From assembly GCA_937875395.1 (NCBI GenBank), contig CALNCU010000214.1:1-32644 (forward strand): a stretch of DNA of 32,644 nucleotides. The letters run 5' to 3'. The translations under genes were made by a program, and so were the position numbers. Below the pieces are notes generated by a model that was given only the letters and a program-made list of their open reading frames with translations, was not told where the DNA came from and ran no database searches. Numbering within the stretch: position 1 is the first letter of the stretch; the number at the start of each line of letters is the position of its first letter. Of the stretch, positions 1-8,188 are shown one piece after another. The stretch is from an uncultured Armatimonadota bacterium (lineage in GTDB: Bacteria > Armatimonadota > UBA5829 > DTJY01).

Positions 1-642
1 CATGCGCTTGAAGAATCCGGCTTTCCGCATGTGCGTTTTGGCAATACCATATTCAAAGGCGAGCTTACGGCGCCGCTGGTACGCGGCGATGATACAGATA
101 AGGTTCGCTCTGCCATGGATTATCTATGGCGCATGGGCCATAGAAGAATAGGCTCTGTATACTACAGGCCGGGATCGGATGAAATGCGCGAATATATCAA
201 CTTTTACAGCAAGCACGGCGGGCATAAAGAAGGGTGGCTTATGCAGGTAGCCTTCTCCGGTCCGCCGGAGAAGTGGTTTGGTTTCCCGGAGCCGGGTATG
301 GCTGTAGATTACATAGAGCGCAATCCGGATATTACAGCCGTCATAGTAGAAAACGGCTCGGTCTGCGCAGAGCTTATGCAGCACGCATCAAGAGCAGGCA
401 AATCCCTCCCGCGCGACCTCTCATTTATCTGCCTGGCAGATTGGCCGGGCTTAAACGTTATGGTCCCCCCTGTTACGGCCTTTAAGGTACCCAGAAAGGC
501 CATGGCGGAGAGGGCATGCCAAATTCTGTTTGATATTATGGAAAACAATGCTTCCCACAGCAAAAGAATAGATGCTATGAAATATAAGCTTATAGAAAGA
601 AGCTCTGTTAGCTACCGGGAAATCGCCGGATGCTTCAACTGA
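1..642 (+). CDS. LacI-type transcriptional regulator, C-terminal ligand-binding part (5' truncated by window edge)
   Basis: The frame is open from base 1, so the start lies outside the window; the GTG at 31 is internal. The visible 213 residues look like the second half of a LacI/PurR-type periplasmic-binding-fold domain: a segment RSAMDYLWRMGHRRIGSVYY, which matches the usual A-x-x-hL-x-x-x-GHRRI helix and strand, then a P-x-x-TAFKVP stretch, an A-x-x-A-x-x-IL helix, and an ending with LIERSSV, the common L-x-x-R-x-S strand of this family. A full-length relative with a GntR-type HTH lies at 24300-25376 and carries the matching segment AVDYLYGMGHKRIAYVL, so this protein probably has a GntR or LacI HTH upstream. 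It lies 50 bp before a secreted LamG protein, which may be its target. The sugar effector cannot be told. Confidence 0.8.
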   Translation, partial: HALEESGFPHVRFGNTIFKGELTAPLVRGDDTDKVRSAMDYLWRMGHRRIGSVYYRPGSDEMREYINFYSKHGGHKEGWLMQVAFSGPPEKWFGFPEPGMAVDYIERNPDITAVIVENGSVCAELMQHASRAGKSLPRDLSFICLADWPGLNVMVPPVTAFKVPRKAMAERACQILFDIMENNASHSKRIDAMKYKLIERSSVSYREIAGCFN

Positions 643-692
643 ACCCTACGCAGTGCATATCTACGTAATCAGAAAGAGATAGGAGGAGACTC

Positions 693-1403
693 GTGAAGAA
701 TACTGCATTAGCAATACTGGCCGCGTGCGTACTGGTTACAGGCGCATGGGCGGCAAGCGTACCTGAAAAAGAGTATGTAAAGGATAGTAACACCACATTT
801 CTCTGCCACTTCAATTCGGCAGAAGAGGTAAAGGCGCTCTCCGGCATAATAGGGGGCGAGGCAAAGTTTGTCCCCGGCAAGTTTGGGATGGGCGTACAGA
901 TAGAAAAATCCAAGGATTCCCTAAAATTCCCCTCGGCGGGAGTCTTTAACGAATCTGAAGGCACCATAGAGATGATGGTTAAATCCCTGGTGGATCTTGC
1001 GGAGTACAAGCATCCCGCAGACTCGCACCCCTACCTGTTGCACCTCTTCAAAAACGATAATAACTGGCTGGGACTGTTCTACAATGTTCACAACCGAACC
1101 ATTGTAGCCAACATAGCAAGCGATAAATCCGGTTCCAAGGTAAGCAGCTACCCGCAGGCATTGGCAACCTGGAAGGCCGGGGAGTGGCACCATGTGGCCT
1201 GCACCTGGGGCAAGGGCTCAACCAACCTGTACATAGACGGCAAGATTGTAGCCACCCAGAAGTACGATGCAGGCATTGGGGTTCAGCCAGGTAACTTCAC
1301 CGTGGGATGCACCGCCTGGTGCAGCAACCCGGCGAAGATGGTAATAGATGAGCTACGCATCTCTAATATAATGATAGACTTCAACAAGGCGGAAGACTGG
1401 TAA
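693..1403 (+). CDS. Secreted LamG/concanavalin A-like domain protein
   Basis: A 236-residue protein. The GTG start is set by a strong SD, AGGAGGA, at 681-687. Residues 1-20 form a typical Sec signal peptide (two Lys/Asn residues, a hydrophobic core, cleavage near WAA-S). The rest is a single laminin-G-like jelly-roll: an N-terminal FLCHFNS strand, a central EGTIEMMVKS strand, the signature GEWHHVACTWGKGSTNLYID with KIVA following, and a late VIDELRIS strand. These strands are typical of LamG_3 (LamGL) domains, which bind glycans or act as adhesion modules; no catalytic residues are expected. It sits behind a LacI-type regulator and in front of a strong terminator, so it probably ends a short transcript. 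Ligand unknown. Confidence 0.85.
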   Translation: MKNTALAILAACVLVTGAWAASVPEKEYVKDSNTTFLCHFNSAEEVKALSGIIGGEAKFVPGKFGMGVQIEKSKDSLKFPSAGVFNESEGTIEMMVKSLVDLAEYKHPADSHPYLLHLFKNDNNWLGLFYNVHNRTIVANIASDKSGSKVSSYPQALATWKAGEWHHVACTWGKGSTNLYIDGKIVATQKYDAGIGVQPGNFTVGCTAWCSNPAKMVIDELRISNIMIDFNKAEDW

Positions 1404-1419
1404 ATACCAGGTGGATTTG

Positions 1420-1451
1420 CGGGCAGGGCGCAGTTTGCCCTGCCCGTTTTT
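1420..1451 (+). terminator. Intrinsic terminator after the LamG gene
   Basis: A perfect 10-bp GC-rich stem (CGGGCAGGGC with GCCCTGCCCG), a 7-nt loop and then GTTTTT. This is a textbook rho-independent terminator. It is only about 15 bp before the next start codon, and the SD of that gene follows directly after the T-run. Confidence 0.9.
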
Positions 1452-1466
1452 ATGTAAGGAGTAAAA

Positions 1467-2525
1467 ATGAGCAGGGTGAAAATAGGAATTATAGGCTGCG
1501 GAGATATGGCAAAAGTTCATGCAGCCGGGCTTGTGCAAATAGAAGAAGCAGAGATCACGGCGCTTTGCGATACATCAAATGATCGGCTAGAAGCAATAAA
1601 AAAGCTGCTCCCCCAAGCAACGCCCGCCGTATATTCAGACTACAGAGAGCTTCTTTTAGATAAAAATGTAGATGCTGTTTTGGTAGCCCTGCCAAACTTT
1701 TTACATCTTGAAGTGGGCTTGGCCGCGTTTGAGCACGGAAAGCATATCCTTATGGAAAAGCCCATGGGGCGGAACACAGAAGAATGCGATGCGCTGATTT
1801 GCATGGCAGAGGAGAAGGGGCTTGTTCTGCAGTCCGGCATGCTTTTAAGATACGCCCCGGTATATAAAGCCATAGAGGAACATCTTGCAATGCCCGGCGC
1901 CGGGGAACCCTCTATTGCCTGGGTGAACGAGTTTAGAGCAAACTTCCCTCACAAGTGGCGTTACAGCCAAAGTCTTACAGGCGGGGCGCTTGTAGAAAAA
2001 TGCTGCCACCACTTTGACCTGTTCAACTGGTGGGTGGGGGAACTCCCGGAGAGCGTTATGGCAACCGGCGGCCAGAACGTTATAAAAAACAGGCAGCCCT
2101 ACCACGTGTACTGCCCGCCCACAGAAGAGTTTGAGATTGACGATGCCACCATTATAGACCATGCTGCAGTAAGCATTAATTATCCCGGCGGCGCCAAGGC
2201 AAACCTGCTCCTCTCCTTGCATTTAGATTTTGACGCCTCCGCAGACGGCTATGAGGCTGGCTTGGTCACAACCACCGGGAAGCGCCTTGTAACAAATGGC
2301 CAGCACCTTACCGCCTACGGTTTCGGCGATGCAAAACACGCCGTTGAAATAGATACCGGCCAGGGCAAAGACCTGCCGCTTTTAGGGGAAGACCGCGAGT
2401 TTGTGCAAAGCATACTCCTTGGCCGCAAACCATTCACAGATGGAAAGGTAGGCAGGGATTCCGTACGTGTGGGAGAGCTTGCGGAACTCTCCATTGCAAA
2501 AGGTGGGGAAAAGATACCCTTTTAG
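1467..2525 (+). CDS. Gfo/Idh/MocA family oxidoreductase
   Basis: A 352-residue NAD(P)-dependent sugar or polyol dehydrogenase-like protein. The N-terminal Rossmann fold shows GIIGCGDMAKVHA (residues 7-19), followed by ALCD at the end of beta-2 and then VDAVLVALPNFLH. The family signature EKP is at residues 97-99, whose Lys is the usual catalytic residue. The C-terminal substrate domain has the conserved KCCHHFDLFNWW helix containing the expected active-site His. Length and architecture are typical of the family. The SD TAAGGAG lies just behind the preceding terminator, so expression may depend on read-through or on a promoter inside the upstream gene. Members act on many sugars and inositols; the substrate cannot be assigned. 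The regulator/LamG neighbours favour a carbohydrate role. Confidence 0.92.
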   Translation: MSRVKIGIIGCGDMAKVHAAGLVQIEEAEITALCDTSNDRLEAIKKLLPQATPAVYSDYRELLLDKNVDAVLVALPNFLHLEVGLAAFEHGKHILMEKPMGRNTEECDALICMAEEKGLVLQSGMLLRYAPVYKAIEEHLAMPGAGEPSIAWVNEFRANFPHKWRYSQSLTGGALVEKCCHHFDLFNWWVGELPESVMATGGQNVIKNRQPYHVYCPPTEEFEIDDATIIDHAAVSINYPGGAKANLLLSLHLDFDASADGYEAGLVTTTGKRLVTNGQHLTAYGFGDAKHAVEIDTGQGKDLPLLGEDREFVQSILLGRKPFTDGKVGRDSVRVGELAELSIAKGGEKIPF

Positions 2526-2543
2526 GTAAAATATTCTATTTCT

Positions 2544-2570
2544 GTGGGCGGGAGCAACTCCTCCCGCCAC
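2544..2570 (+). terminator. GC-rich hairpin after the Gfo/Idh/MocA gene
   Basis: GTGG-CGGGAG pairs with CTCCCGCCAC (10 bp with one bulged G), 6-nt loop. No T-run follows, so it is either a weak terminator or an mRNA 3'-end stabiliser. Its right arm runs into the repeat starting at 2563. Confidence 0.45.
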
Positions 2571-2600
2571 AACCCCCGGGCAGAGATGGCTGTCGTCTAC
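2563..2600 (+). repeat. Intergenic dispersed repeat, copy 1 (about 38 bp)
   Basis: This 38-bp stretch, with the core AACCCCCGGGCAGAGATG, recurs at 4482-4519 with 33 of 38 bases identical by eye. Both copies are intergenic, one before serA and one after it. The core AACCCCC(C)GGG also occurs in front of the palindromic elements at 23970 and 32546. Confidence 0.7.
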
Positions 2601-2637
2601 CCGCTTTGCGCGGTTGCACCCCATGCAATTCGCCGGT

Positions 2638-2666
2638 TTGACATGCGTAGTCTATTCATGTATTAT
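2638..2666 (+). promoter_or_regulatory. Sigma-70 promoter of serA
   Basis: TTGACA at 2638-2643, a 17-bp spacer, TATTAT at 2661-2666. This is one base off the full consensus. Transcription would start near 2673, leaving a leader of about 100 nt before the serA start. Confidence 0.8.
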
Positions 2667-2775
2667 TTTACGGTAAACACACCTGATTCCGGCACCAAGC
2701 CGCCCCCAAATTCGTTTTAAGCAGAAAAAGCGCGGGCGCAGGCCGGTATACAGCCGTCCTATTTTAGAGGTGAAC

Positions 2776-4359
2776 ATGGCACGAGTTTTGGTTAGCGATC
2801 CAATTGCAAAAGAAGGAATAGAGCTGCTGCAAGAGCACTTTGATGTAGACGTGAAAACGGGTATGGATAAGTCCGAACTCATCTCTATCATAGGTAATTA
2901 CGATGCCCTTGCCGTGCGGAGCGAGACAAAGGTCACAGCCGATGTACTTGAAGCTGCCACAAAACTAAAGATAATAGGGCGCGCAGGCGTGGGCGTAGAC
3001 AACATAGATGTTCCCCTTGCCACGCAGAAGGGCATCCTGGTGGTAAACTCGCCTGCCGGAAACACCATTGCCGCCGCAGAGCTTACCATGGCTATGATGC
3101 TCTCTCTCTCCAGAAACATACCGCAGGGGCATAACTCCCTCCGTGCCGGAGAGTGGAAACGCAGCAAATTTGTGGGCAATGAACTCTACGGCAAGACGCT
3201 GGGTATCTTTGGGCTGGGGAAGATAGGGGCCACCGTGGCCCGCCGCGCCAAGGCCTTCAAGATGGATATACTGGGCTGCGACCCGTTTATCTCTGCAGAG
3301 TACGCCGCAAAGCTGGGTATACAGCTGGTCACGCTTGAAGAACTCCTTGCAAAGAGCGATTACATAACCCTTCACGTCCCCGCAACAAAAGAGACCAGGG
3401 GGTCCATAGGGGAGAAGCAGATAGCCATGATGAAGCCCACCGCCCGGCTTATAAACGTGGCCCGCGGAGGAATTGTAGATGAGGCCGCTCTCTGCCGCGC
3501 CGTAGAGGAAGGGCTCATTGCCGGCATTGCATTTGACGTCTTTGAGCAGGAACCGCCTTCCGTAGACAACCCGCTCCTTAAACTGGATAACGCAATTACC
3601 ACCCCGCACCTTGGCGCATCTACAAAAGAGGCACAGGTAAACGTGGCGGTAGATATTGCAGAGCAGATAGTAGAAGTGCTCTCCGGCAAGCCATCAAGAA
3701 GCGCCGTAAATATGCCCGCCATGAGCGCAGATATTCTTGCAGCTATAAAACCCTATATAACCCTGGGCGAGCGGATGGGCGCCATGGCCGTGCAGCTTGC
3801 AGACGGCGCAGTGGAATCTATAGAAATCTCCTACTGCGGAGACCTTGCCAACCTTGAAACCGGCCCCATAGGGCGGAGTGTGCTCAGAGGGCTCCTTCAG
3901 CCCGTGCTCATAGAATCTGTAAACCTGGTTAATGCGCCAATCATTGCAGAATCGCGCGGGATAAGAATCACAGAGAGCCGCAGCGCCGCCCCGGAGGATT
4001 ACACAACCCTCCTTGTAGTGAAAGTAAAAACAGACAAGGGTCAAAAAGTAATAGAAGGCACCCTTTTTGGAAAGAGAGATATACGCATAGTAGGTATAGA
4101 CGACTATGCGTTTGATATGTCCCCCGAAGGATACATGGTGGTCACAACCCATATGGATAAGCCGGGTATCATAGGCCGCGTGGGCACCCTTCTGGGCGAA
4201 CAGCGGATAAACATAGCCGGGATGAACGTAGGCCGCCAGGGCGCGGGCGAGCAGGCCATGATGGTGCTCTTTGTAGACGAGCCCGTGACCGAAGAGGTAC
4301 GAAGGCAGATAATAGAGCTCCCCGGAATAGAGTCCGTAAAACTGGTTCGGTTTGTCTAA
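2776..4359 (+). CDS. serA: D-3-phosphoglycerate dehydrogenase
   Basis: Oxidises 3-phosphoglycerate to 3-phosphohydroxypyruvate with NAD, the first step of serine synthesis. I place the start at ATG 2776, behind AGAGGTG, rather than the in-frame GTG at 2770; this gives 527 residues, the usual length of the long (Bacillus/Mycobacterium-type) enzyme. The NAD-binding motif GLGKIG is at 146-151. The catalytic triad of the family is visible as Arg230 (NVARGG), Glu259 (FEQEPP) and His278 (TTPHLGAST). An intervening regulatory (ASB-like) domain follows, then a C-terminal ACT domain from about 450 (HMDKPGIIGRVGTLLG), the usual site of serine feedback. serC, the next enzyme, lies 2.7 kb downstream as a separate unit. 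A near-consensus promoter precedes the gene and a terminator follows. Confidence 0.96.
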   Translation: MARVLVSDPIAKEGIELLQEHFDVDVKTGMDKSELISIIGNYDALAVRSETKVTADVLEAATKLKIIGRAGVGVDNIDVPLATQKGILVVNSPAGNTIAAAELTMAMMLSLSRNIPQGHNSLRAGEWKRSKFVGNELYGKTLGIFGLGKIGATVARRAKAFKMDILGCDPFISAEYAAKLGIQLVTLEELLAKSDYITLHVPATKETRGSIGEKQIAMMKPTARLINVARGGIVDEAALCRAVEEGLIAGIAFDVFEQEPPSVDNPLLKLDNAITTPHLGASTKEAQVNVAVDIAEQIVEVLSGKPSRSAVNMPAMSADILAAIKPYITLGERMGAMAVQLADGAVESIEISYCGDLANLETGPIGRSVLRGLLQPVLIESVNLVNAPIIAESRGIRITESRSAAPEDYTTLLVVKVKTDKGQKVIEGTLFGKRDIRIVGIDDYAFDMSPEGYMVVTTHMDKPGIIGRVGTLLGEQRINIAGMNVGRQGAGEQAMMVLFVDEPVTEEVRRQIIELPGIESVKLVRFV

Positions 4360-4388
4360 GTTTTAGTTATAAAACAGAACATCCTATC

Positions 4389-4429
4389 CGGCCCATCAGC
4401 CATACCCGGCGGGTGGGCCGCCTCTTTTT
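4389..4429 (+). terminator. Intrinsic terminator after serA
   Basis: CGGCCCA (4389-4395) pairs with TGGGCCG (4414-4420); a nested ACCC-GGC-GGGT hairpin sits inside the loop. A CCTC and T5 tail follow. Suited to end the serA transcript. Confidence 0.75.
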
Positions 4430-4481
4430 GCAAGAGAGGGCTAGCAGGCCGGTCTCCAAAAACATTCTCTTTCCTCCAAGG

Positions 4482-4519
4482 CCCGCCGCAACCCCCGGGC
4501 AGAGATGACTGCCGCCTGC
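4482..4519 (+). repeat. Intergenic dispersed repeat, copy 2 (about 38 bp)
   Basis: Partner of 2563-2600, with five substitutions. In this copy GGCAG and CTGCC around AGATGA could form a short hairpin. It lies between the serA terminator and the promoter of the MFS gene. Confidence 0.7.
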
Positions 4520-4555
4520 CTACTTTAAGAAATTCCCCCCAGCCATGACCAGTCC

Positions 4556-4585
4556 TTGGCAGGGCGCCCGGGCATCTGGTAATAT
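4556..4585 (+). promoter_or_regulatory. Sigma-70 promoter of the MFS transporter gene
   Basis: TTGGCA at 4556-4561, an 18-bp spacer ending in TGG (extended -10), TAATAT at 4580-4585. Start codon about 45 bp downstream of the predicted transcription start. Confidence 0.65.
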
Positions 4586-4637
4586 AGCAACAAAGGTCTT
4601 TTTTAATAGAAGTTTTGGCAGCGGCATGGAGATATAA

Positions 4638-5873
4638 GTGTTATTTGAGAAATCGGTTCCAAAGGAGGCCAGGGAGGCTTTTAGGCTTGATTCCACGGCC
4701 GGGATTCTTTTTGGGGTCTTTACCGGCTTAATAACCCCTTTTCTTGGGTTTATTGCCCGTGACAGGCTAAACTCAAGCGCTTTGCTGATAGGCCTTATCT
4801 CTGCGGCCCCGTTTATAGGGAACATGCTCTCTCTCTTCTACGCCAACCTTATGCAGGGCAGGCGGAAGATGCCCTATGCAACATGGCCCGTAGTTGCAGG
4901 AAGAGGGCTTTTTCTGTTCACACTCTTTACCTTCACCCCGCTTTCATTTGCAATTGTGGTTGCCGCCGCCCAGCTTTTAACCGGTGTTGTTGCGCCGGCC
5001 TATGCCGCCGTTGTAAAAGAGATATATCCGGCGGATAGGCGGGGGTCTATTATGGCATACGTCCGCGTAGGCACAACATTTGCAATGTTCATAGCCACCC
5101 TCCTGGCCGGAATGCTGCTCAAGCATGTGAGTTTTAGATACATCTTCCCGGCAGGCGGACTGGTGGGCGTTGCATCGGCATTTGCGTTTGCCGGAATCAG
5201 AACCCAGCCGGTAGACCCGTCTGAGGGCAACATTCAAAGGCAGCAGCCGTTCCACTTCCTTTCAGATACATTTGCCATATTCCGACACAACAGACAGTTC
5301 ATGGTATACATGATAGCTATCTTTATTGCCGGTTTTGGGAACCTTATGCTGCTTCCGCTCTACCCAATCTTTCAGGTGGATTCCCTGCATATAACGGCGG
5401 CTCAACTTGCAATACTCACCGGTGCCTCAACTGTTGCCTGGATGCTCTCCTACCCGTACTGGGGAAGATACCTGGATATAAATAGCCCCGTGCTGGCAAC
5501 GATTATTAATATGGTTATATCCAGCCTGGTGCCTTTAATCATCTTTGCCTCCGGGAGCGTCTGGATGCTTCTTCCGGCGTATGTTATTCTGGGCATAGTA
5601 AACGGCGGAACAGAGCTGGCTTACTTTAACAGCATCCTCCATTTTGCAGAAGATGGAATGGAGACCAGGTACCAGGCCCTGCATAACTTTCTGCTTGGGA
5701 TAAGGGGGACGGTGGCTCCCTTCTGCGGGGCTGCGCTTGTTACCCTTTTTGGGTCTATAGGGCTTGATGTAAGGTATGCCTTTCTTGTAGGAGCGCTCCT
5801 GTTTTTTGTGGGAATTCTTATCCAGATTATTGGATTAAGGCTGTCTGGCGATAAAAAAGCAGAAAGTATGTAG
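4638..5873 (+). CDS. Major facilitator superfamily transporter
   Basis: A 411-residue polytopic inner-membrane protein. The GTG start has GGAG six bases upstream. The sequence shows about twelve hydrophobic segments in two halves, separated by a hydrophilic loop near residues 190-215 (the stretch around PVDPSEGNIQRQQP). The first cytoplasmic loop carries a degenerate MFS signature (NLMQGRRKMPYATW). Another charged loop, EIYPADRRGSIMAYVR, resembles the loop after helix 4 of drug and sugar porters; the second half begins with a helix-7-like YMIAIFIAGFGNLMLLPLYP. There is no soluble domain. Neighbouring genes do not reveal a substrate. It has its own promoter and is followed after 43 bp by a convergent gene. 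Efflux or solute uptake are both possible. Confidence 0.88.
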   Translation: MLFEKSVPKEAREAFRLDSTAGILFGVFTGLITPFLGFIARDRLNSSALLIGLISAAPFIGNMLSLFYANLMQGRRKMPYATWPVVAGRGLFLFTLFTFTPLSFAIVVAAAQLLTGVVAPAYAAVVKEIYPADRRGSIMAYVRVGTTFAMFIATLLAGMLLKHVSFRYIFPAGGLVGVASAFAFAGIRTQPVDPSEGNIQRQQPFHFLSDTFAIFRHNRQFMVYMIAIFIAGFGNLMLLPLYPIFQVDSLHITAAQLAILTGASTVAWMLSYPYWGRYLDINSPVLATIINMVISSLVPLIIFASGSVWMLLPAYVILGIVNGGTELAYFNSILHFAEDGMETRYQALHNFLLGIRGTVAPFCGAALVTLFGSIGLDVRYAFLVGALLFFVGILIQIIGLRLSGDKKAESM

Positions 5874-5875
5874 CA

Positions 5876-5904
5876 GGCACCGGACGGGGAGGCCGCCCGA
5901 TGCC
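5876..5904. terminator. Possible hairpin between convergent genes
   Basis: GGCA-C-CGG pairs with CCG-A-TGCC (7 bp with one mismatch) in the 43-bp gap between the MFS gene and the convergent YtxH-like gene. There is no adjacent T-run on either strand, so any terminator role is weak. Confidence 0.3.
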
Positions 5905-5916
5905 CCATGATATATA

Positions 5917-6300
5917 TTACGAAGCCTTTGCCTCTCGTTCCTTAAGTTCGGCTTCCATCTGCAGGCGTTTTGCCTCTGCAGCTTCCTTTCCGGCTTCTAC
6001 CGCCTCTTTTGCGCGGCTCCGCCAGGTGCTTGTCACGCTGCCGCCCTTCTTTGCTGCTTGCTGAACCTTTTCCTGGGCCGTGCCCGCCGCCTGCCTGGCC
6101 TTCTCCTGTGCCTTTTTGGCAGTCTCAGATGCGCCGCTCTTAATATTCTCCCAGGTTGCGCCGGCCTTTTTTCCGGTATCCTTGGCCATTGTCCCTATAT
6201 CATGCCTTAATTCCTCGCCGGTCTTAGGTGCATACAGCAGAGCAGTTGCCGCGCCTGCAGCAGCCCCTACCAGTATTCCCAGCCAAAATCTCCCACTCAT
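5917..6300 (-). CDS. YtxH domain protein
   Basis: A 127-residue protein. Residues 1-25 are a glycine/alanine-rich membrane anchor (FWLGILVGAAAGAATALLY) followed directly by APKTGEELR, the hallmark junction of YtxH-like proteins. The remaining 100 residues are highly charged and Ala-rich (KKAQEKARQAAGTAQEK and similar), with an amphipathic, LEA- or apolipoprotein-like helical character, and almost no hydrophobic core. The SD AGGAGGAGG precedes the ATG. Homologues in Bacillus belong to the general stress response, but biochemical function is not established. It lies 45 bp downstream of a DUF948-like gene on the same strand; YtxH and DUF948 proteins are often paired, so the two probably form one envelope/stress operon. 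Confidence 0.85.
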   Translation of the reverse strand: MSGRFWLGILVGAAAGAATALLYAPKTGEELRHDIGTMAKDTGKKAGATWENIKSGASETAKKAQEKARQAAGTAQEKVQQAAKKGGSVTSTWRSRAKEAVEAGKEAAEAKRLQMEAELKEREAKAS

Positions 6301-6345
6301 GTAATCCTCCTCCTATTAGTAAACAGATGCCCCAATTTTCTTATA

Positions 6346-6753
6346 TCAGGCAGCTTTTGTTGTAACCTCTACCACCGTCTCCTCCGGCTCAATCTCGCTC
6401 TGGGCGGAACTCTCCCTCCATACCTGCACCGCCTTTGTGATGCCCGCAATTATGCTTGATACAGAAATAATGGGCGCTGCTGCGGTGTTTTCAAGCAGGC
6501 CGGTGGTTGCCACCACTTTGCCGGATACCTTCCGGGCGGTGTTCTCCCCAATATCCATAATCTTAGATGCCCTGTCGCCCACATTATCCATAATGCCGTT
6601 TACTTTTTTCACCGTGGACTGAACTTCCCCCACTGCGGGCACAACGGATCTGCCAACAAGGCGGCTTATGGAAAATACCAGAAAGGCAATGGAGATAAGC
6701 AGCAAAATGTTGCAAAAGGCTATAATGCCCACAAACACAGTTAAAAGTGTCAC
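6346..6753 (-). CDS. DUF948-like membrane-anchored protein
   Basis: A 135-residue protein. The GTG start has GGGAGG seven bases upstream. Residues 4-30 form one hydrophobic helix (VFVGIIAFCNILLLISIAFL), followed by a polar helical region with regularly spaced Val/Ile (VGEVQSTVKKVNGIMDNVGD) that resembles the methyl-accepting-like coiled coil of DUF948 (YoxC-type) proteins. A second mildly hydrophobic segment (TAAAPIISVSSIIAGI) and an acidic tail follow. Function in the family is unknown; the usual partner is YtxH, which is present directly downstream. First gene of a two-gene minus-strand operon diverging from serC across about 270 bp. Confidence 0.75.
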   Translation of the reverse strand: MTLLTVFVGIIAFCNILLLISIAFLVFSISRLVGRSVVPAVGEVQSTVKKVNGIMDNVGDRASKIMDIGENTARKVSGKVVATTGLLENTAAAPIISVSSIIAGITKAVQVWRESSAQSEIEPEETVVEVTTKAA

Positions 6754-6886
6754 CAGAATGCCTCCCTTCCGGTTTCTGACGATAATCCTCTACCCGCGGG
6801 TTATTGTGCACAAAACCTGTACCGGTATTTTGCCCGGATGATTTGATTGCTAATCCGTCTTTTATAATATCCGCCTGCAGATTCTC

Positions 6887-6916
6887 TGGACACGGGAACT
6901 TTGTGTATGGTAAACT
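6887..6916 (+). promoter_or_regulatory. Candidate promoter of serC
   Basis: TGGACA at 6887-6892, an 18-bp spacer, TAAACT at 6911-6916. Moderate match, about 105 bp before the serC start. The 270-bp divergent gap (6754-7022) shows no coding potential and no repeat. Confidence 0.4.
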
Positions 6917-7022
6917 TTCAATGAATGCAAGAGGCGGCAGGCGGATGTCAGGATATGCTCCTGTAACCTTTATCAACTTCTTGTATTAAAGATTTTATGC
7001 CGCTTTGCGGAAGGAGCAGAAC

Positions 7023-8102
7023 ATGTCAAGAATATACAACTTCAATGCAGGGCCTGCAGCGCTGCCGGTTGAAGTTCTGGTTAAGGCACAGTCGGAGCTT
7101 GTGGAATACGGCAAGGTGGGAATGTCCCTTATGGAGATGAGCCACCGCTCCCAGGATTTCCAGGCCGTTATAGATGCTGCAGAAGCAAATGTAAGGGCGC
7201 TTATGGGTGTCACGGATGACTATGCCGTTCTCTTTCTGCAGGGTGGCGCCAGCCTTCAGTTTGCCACTATTCCCATGAACCTGCGCAGGCCGGGCAGGTC
7301 TGCAGATTATGTAAACACGGGTGCCTGGGCGGGAAAGGCCGCAAAGGAGGCCGGGCTTACCGGGGATGTGCACATTGCATGGGACGGCAGGGCGGAGGAC
7401 TTCAAGCGTGCCCCCAAACCTTGTGAGCTTAACCTCTCCCCGGATGCAGAATACGTTCACATCTGCTCTAACGAGACAATAGGCGGAATCCGCTTTGCAG
7501 AGTTCCCAAGCACAGATGCGCCGCTTATTGCAGATATGTCCAGCGAGATTATGTCCAGGGCGGTGGATGTAAACCGGTTTGGCATGATATACGCAGGCGC
7601 TCAAAAGAACATAGGCCCGTCCGGTCTTGCGCTTGTTATAATACGCAAAGACCTTATGGAGCGGTGCCCGGAGACGGTGCCGTACTTCCTCCGCTACACA
7701 ACGCACGCAAACGAAGGCAGCATGTACAACACGCCCAACACCTGGGGCATCTACATCCTTAGGCTTGTCACAGATGGAATGCTTGAGCAGGGCGGTATTG
7801 CTGCAATAGAGAAGGCAGATGAAGAGAAGGCGGCCGCGCTCTACTCTATACTGGATTCAAGCAGCTTCTGGACCGCCGTGGCAGATAAAGAGAGCCGTTC
7901 CATCATGAACGTGGTCTGGCGCCTGCCCAGCGAAGAACTTGAAGAGAAGTTTGTGGCAGATGCAAAGAAGGCCGGTCTTGTAGGCCTTAAGGGCCACAGG
8001 TCTGTGGGAGGAATCCGCGCAAGCATATACAATGCCGTGCCTAGGGAATCTGTAGATGCGCTTATTGCCTTTATGAAAGATTTTGAGGCTAAAAACGGCT
8101 GA
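7023..8102 (+). CDS. serC: Phosphoserine aminotransferase
   Basis: PLP enzyme converting 3-phosphohydroxypyruvate and glutamate to phosphoserine, the second step of serine synthesis (also used in pyridoxine synthesis in some bacteria). Start ATG 7023 with AAGGAG six bases upstream; 359 residues, close to the usual 360. Visible family features: the N-terminal YNFNAGPAALP, the SHRSQDF segment, LFLQGGASLQFATIPMN, the phosphate-site VNTGAWAGKA, ICSNETIGG, DMSSEIMSR, and AGAQKNIGPSG with the Schiff-base Lys195. The C-terminus carries GLKGHRSVGGIRASIYNA, also diagnostic. No serB phosphatase is seen in the window. A terminator-like hairpin starts 36 bp after the stop. Confidence 0.97.
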   Translation: MSRIYNFNAGPAALPVEVLVKAQSELVEYGKVGMSLMEMSHRSQDFQAVIDAAEANVRALMGVTDDYAVLFLQGGASLQFATIPMNLRRPGRSADYVNTGAWAGKAAKEAGLTGDVHIAWDGRAEDFKRAPKPCELNLSPDAEYVHICSNETIGGIRFAEFPSTDAPLIADMSSEIMSRAVDVNRFGMIYAGAQKNIGPSGLALVIIRKDLMERCPETVPYFLRYTTHANEGSMYNTPNTWGIYILRLVTDGMLEQGGIAAIEKADEEKAAALYSILDSSSFWTAVADKESRSIMNVVWRLPSEELEEKFVADAKKAGLVGLKGHRSVGGIRASIYNAVPRESVDALIAFMKDFEAKNG

Positions 8103-8137
8103 TTTTCCCCTTCCCTAATATATGCCGAAGGAACCAG

Positions 8138-8184
8138 CCCTCTCTTTGTCGAAATGCTAATACATAACACAAAGAGGGGGTTTT
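8138..8184 (+). terminator. Intrinsic terminator after serC, overlapping the next gene's ribosome binding site
   Basis: CCCTCTCTTTGT (8138-8149) pairs with ACAAAGAGGGGG (8169-8180) over 12 bp with one G-T pair; the loop is 19 nt and TTTT follows. The right arm contains GAGGGG, the only SD-like sequence for the gene starting at 8189, so the same stem could also mask translation initiation. Confidence 0.7.
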
Positions 8185-8188
8185 GCTT

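Noticed and set aside
6804..6989. Small plus-strand reading frame in front of serC
   Set aside because: No SD, no recognisable product, and it overlaps the likely serC promoter.
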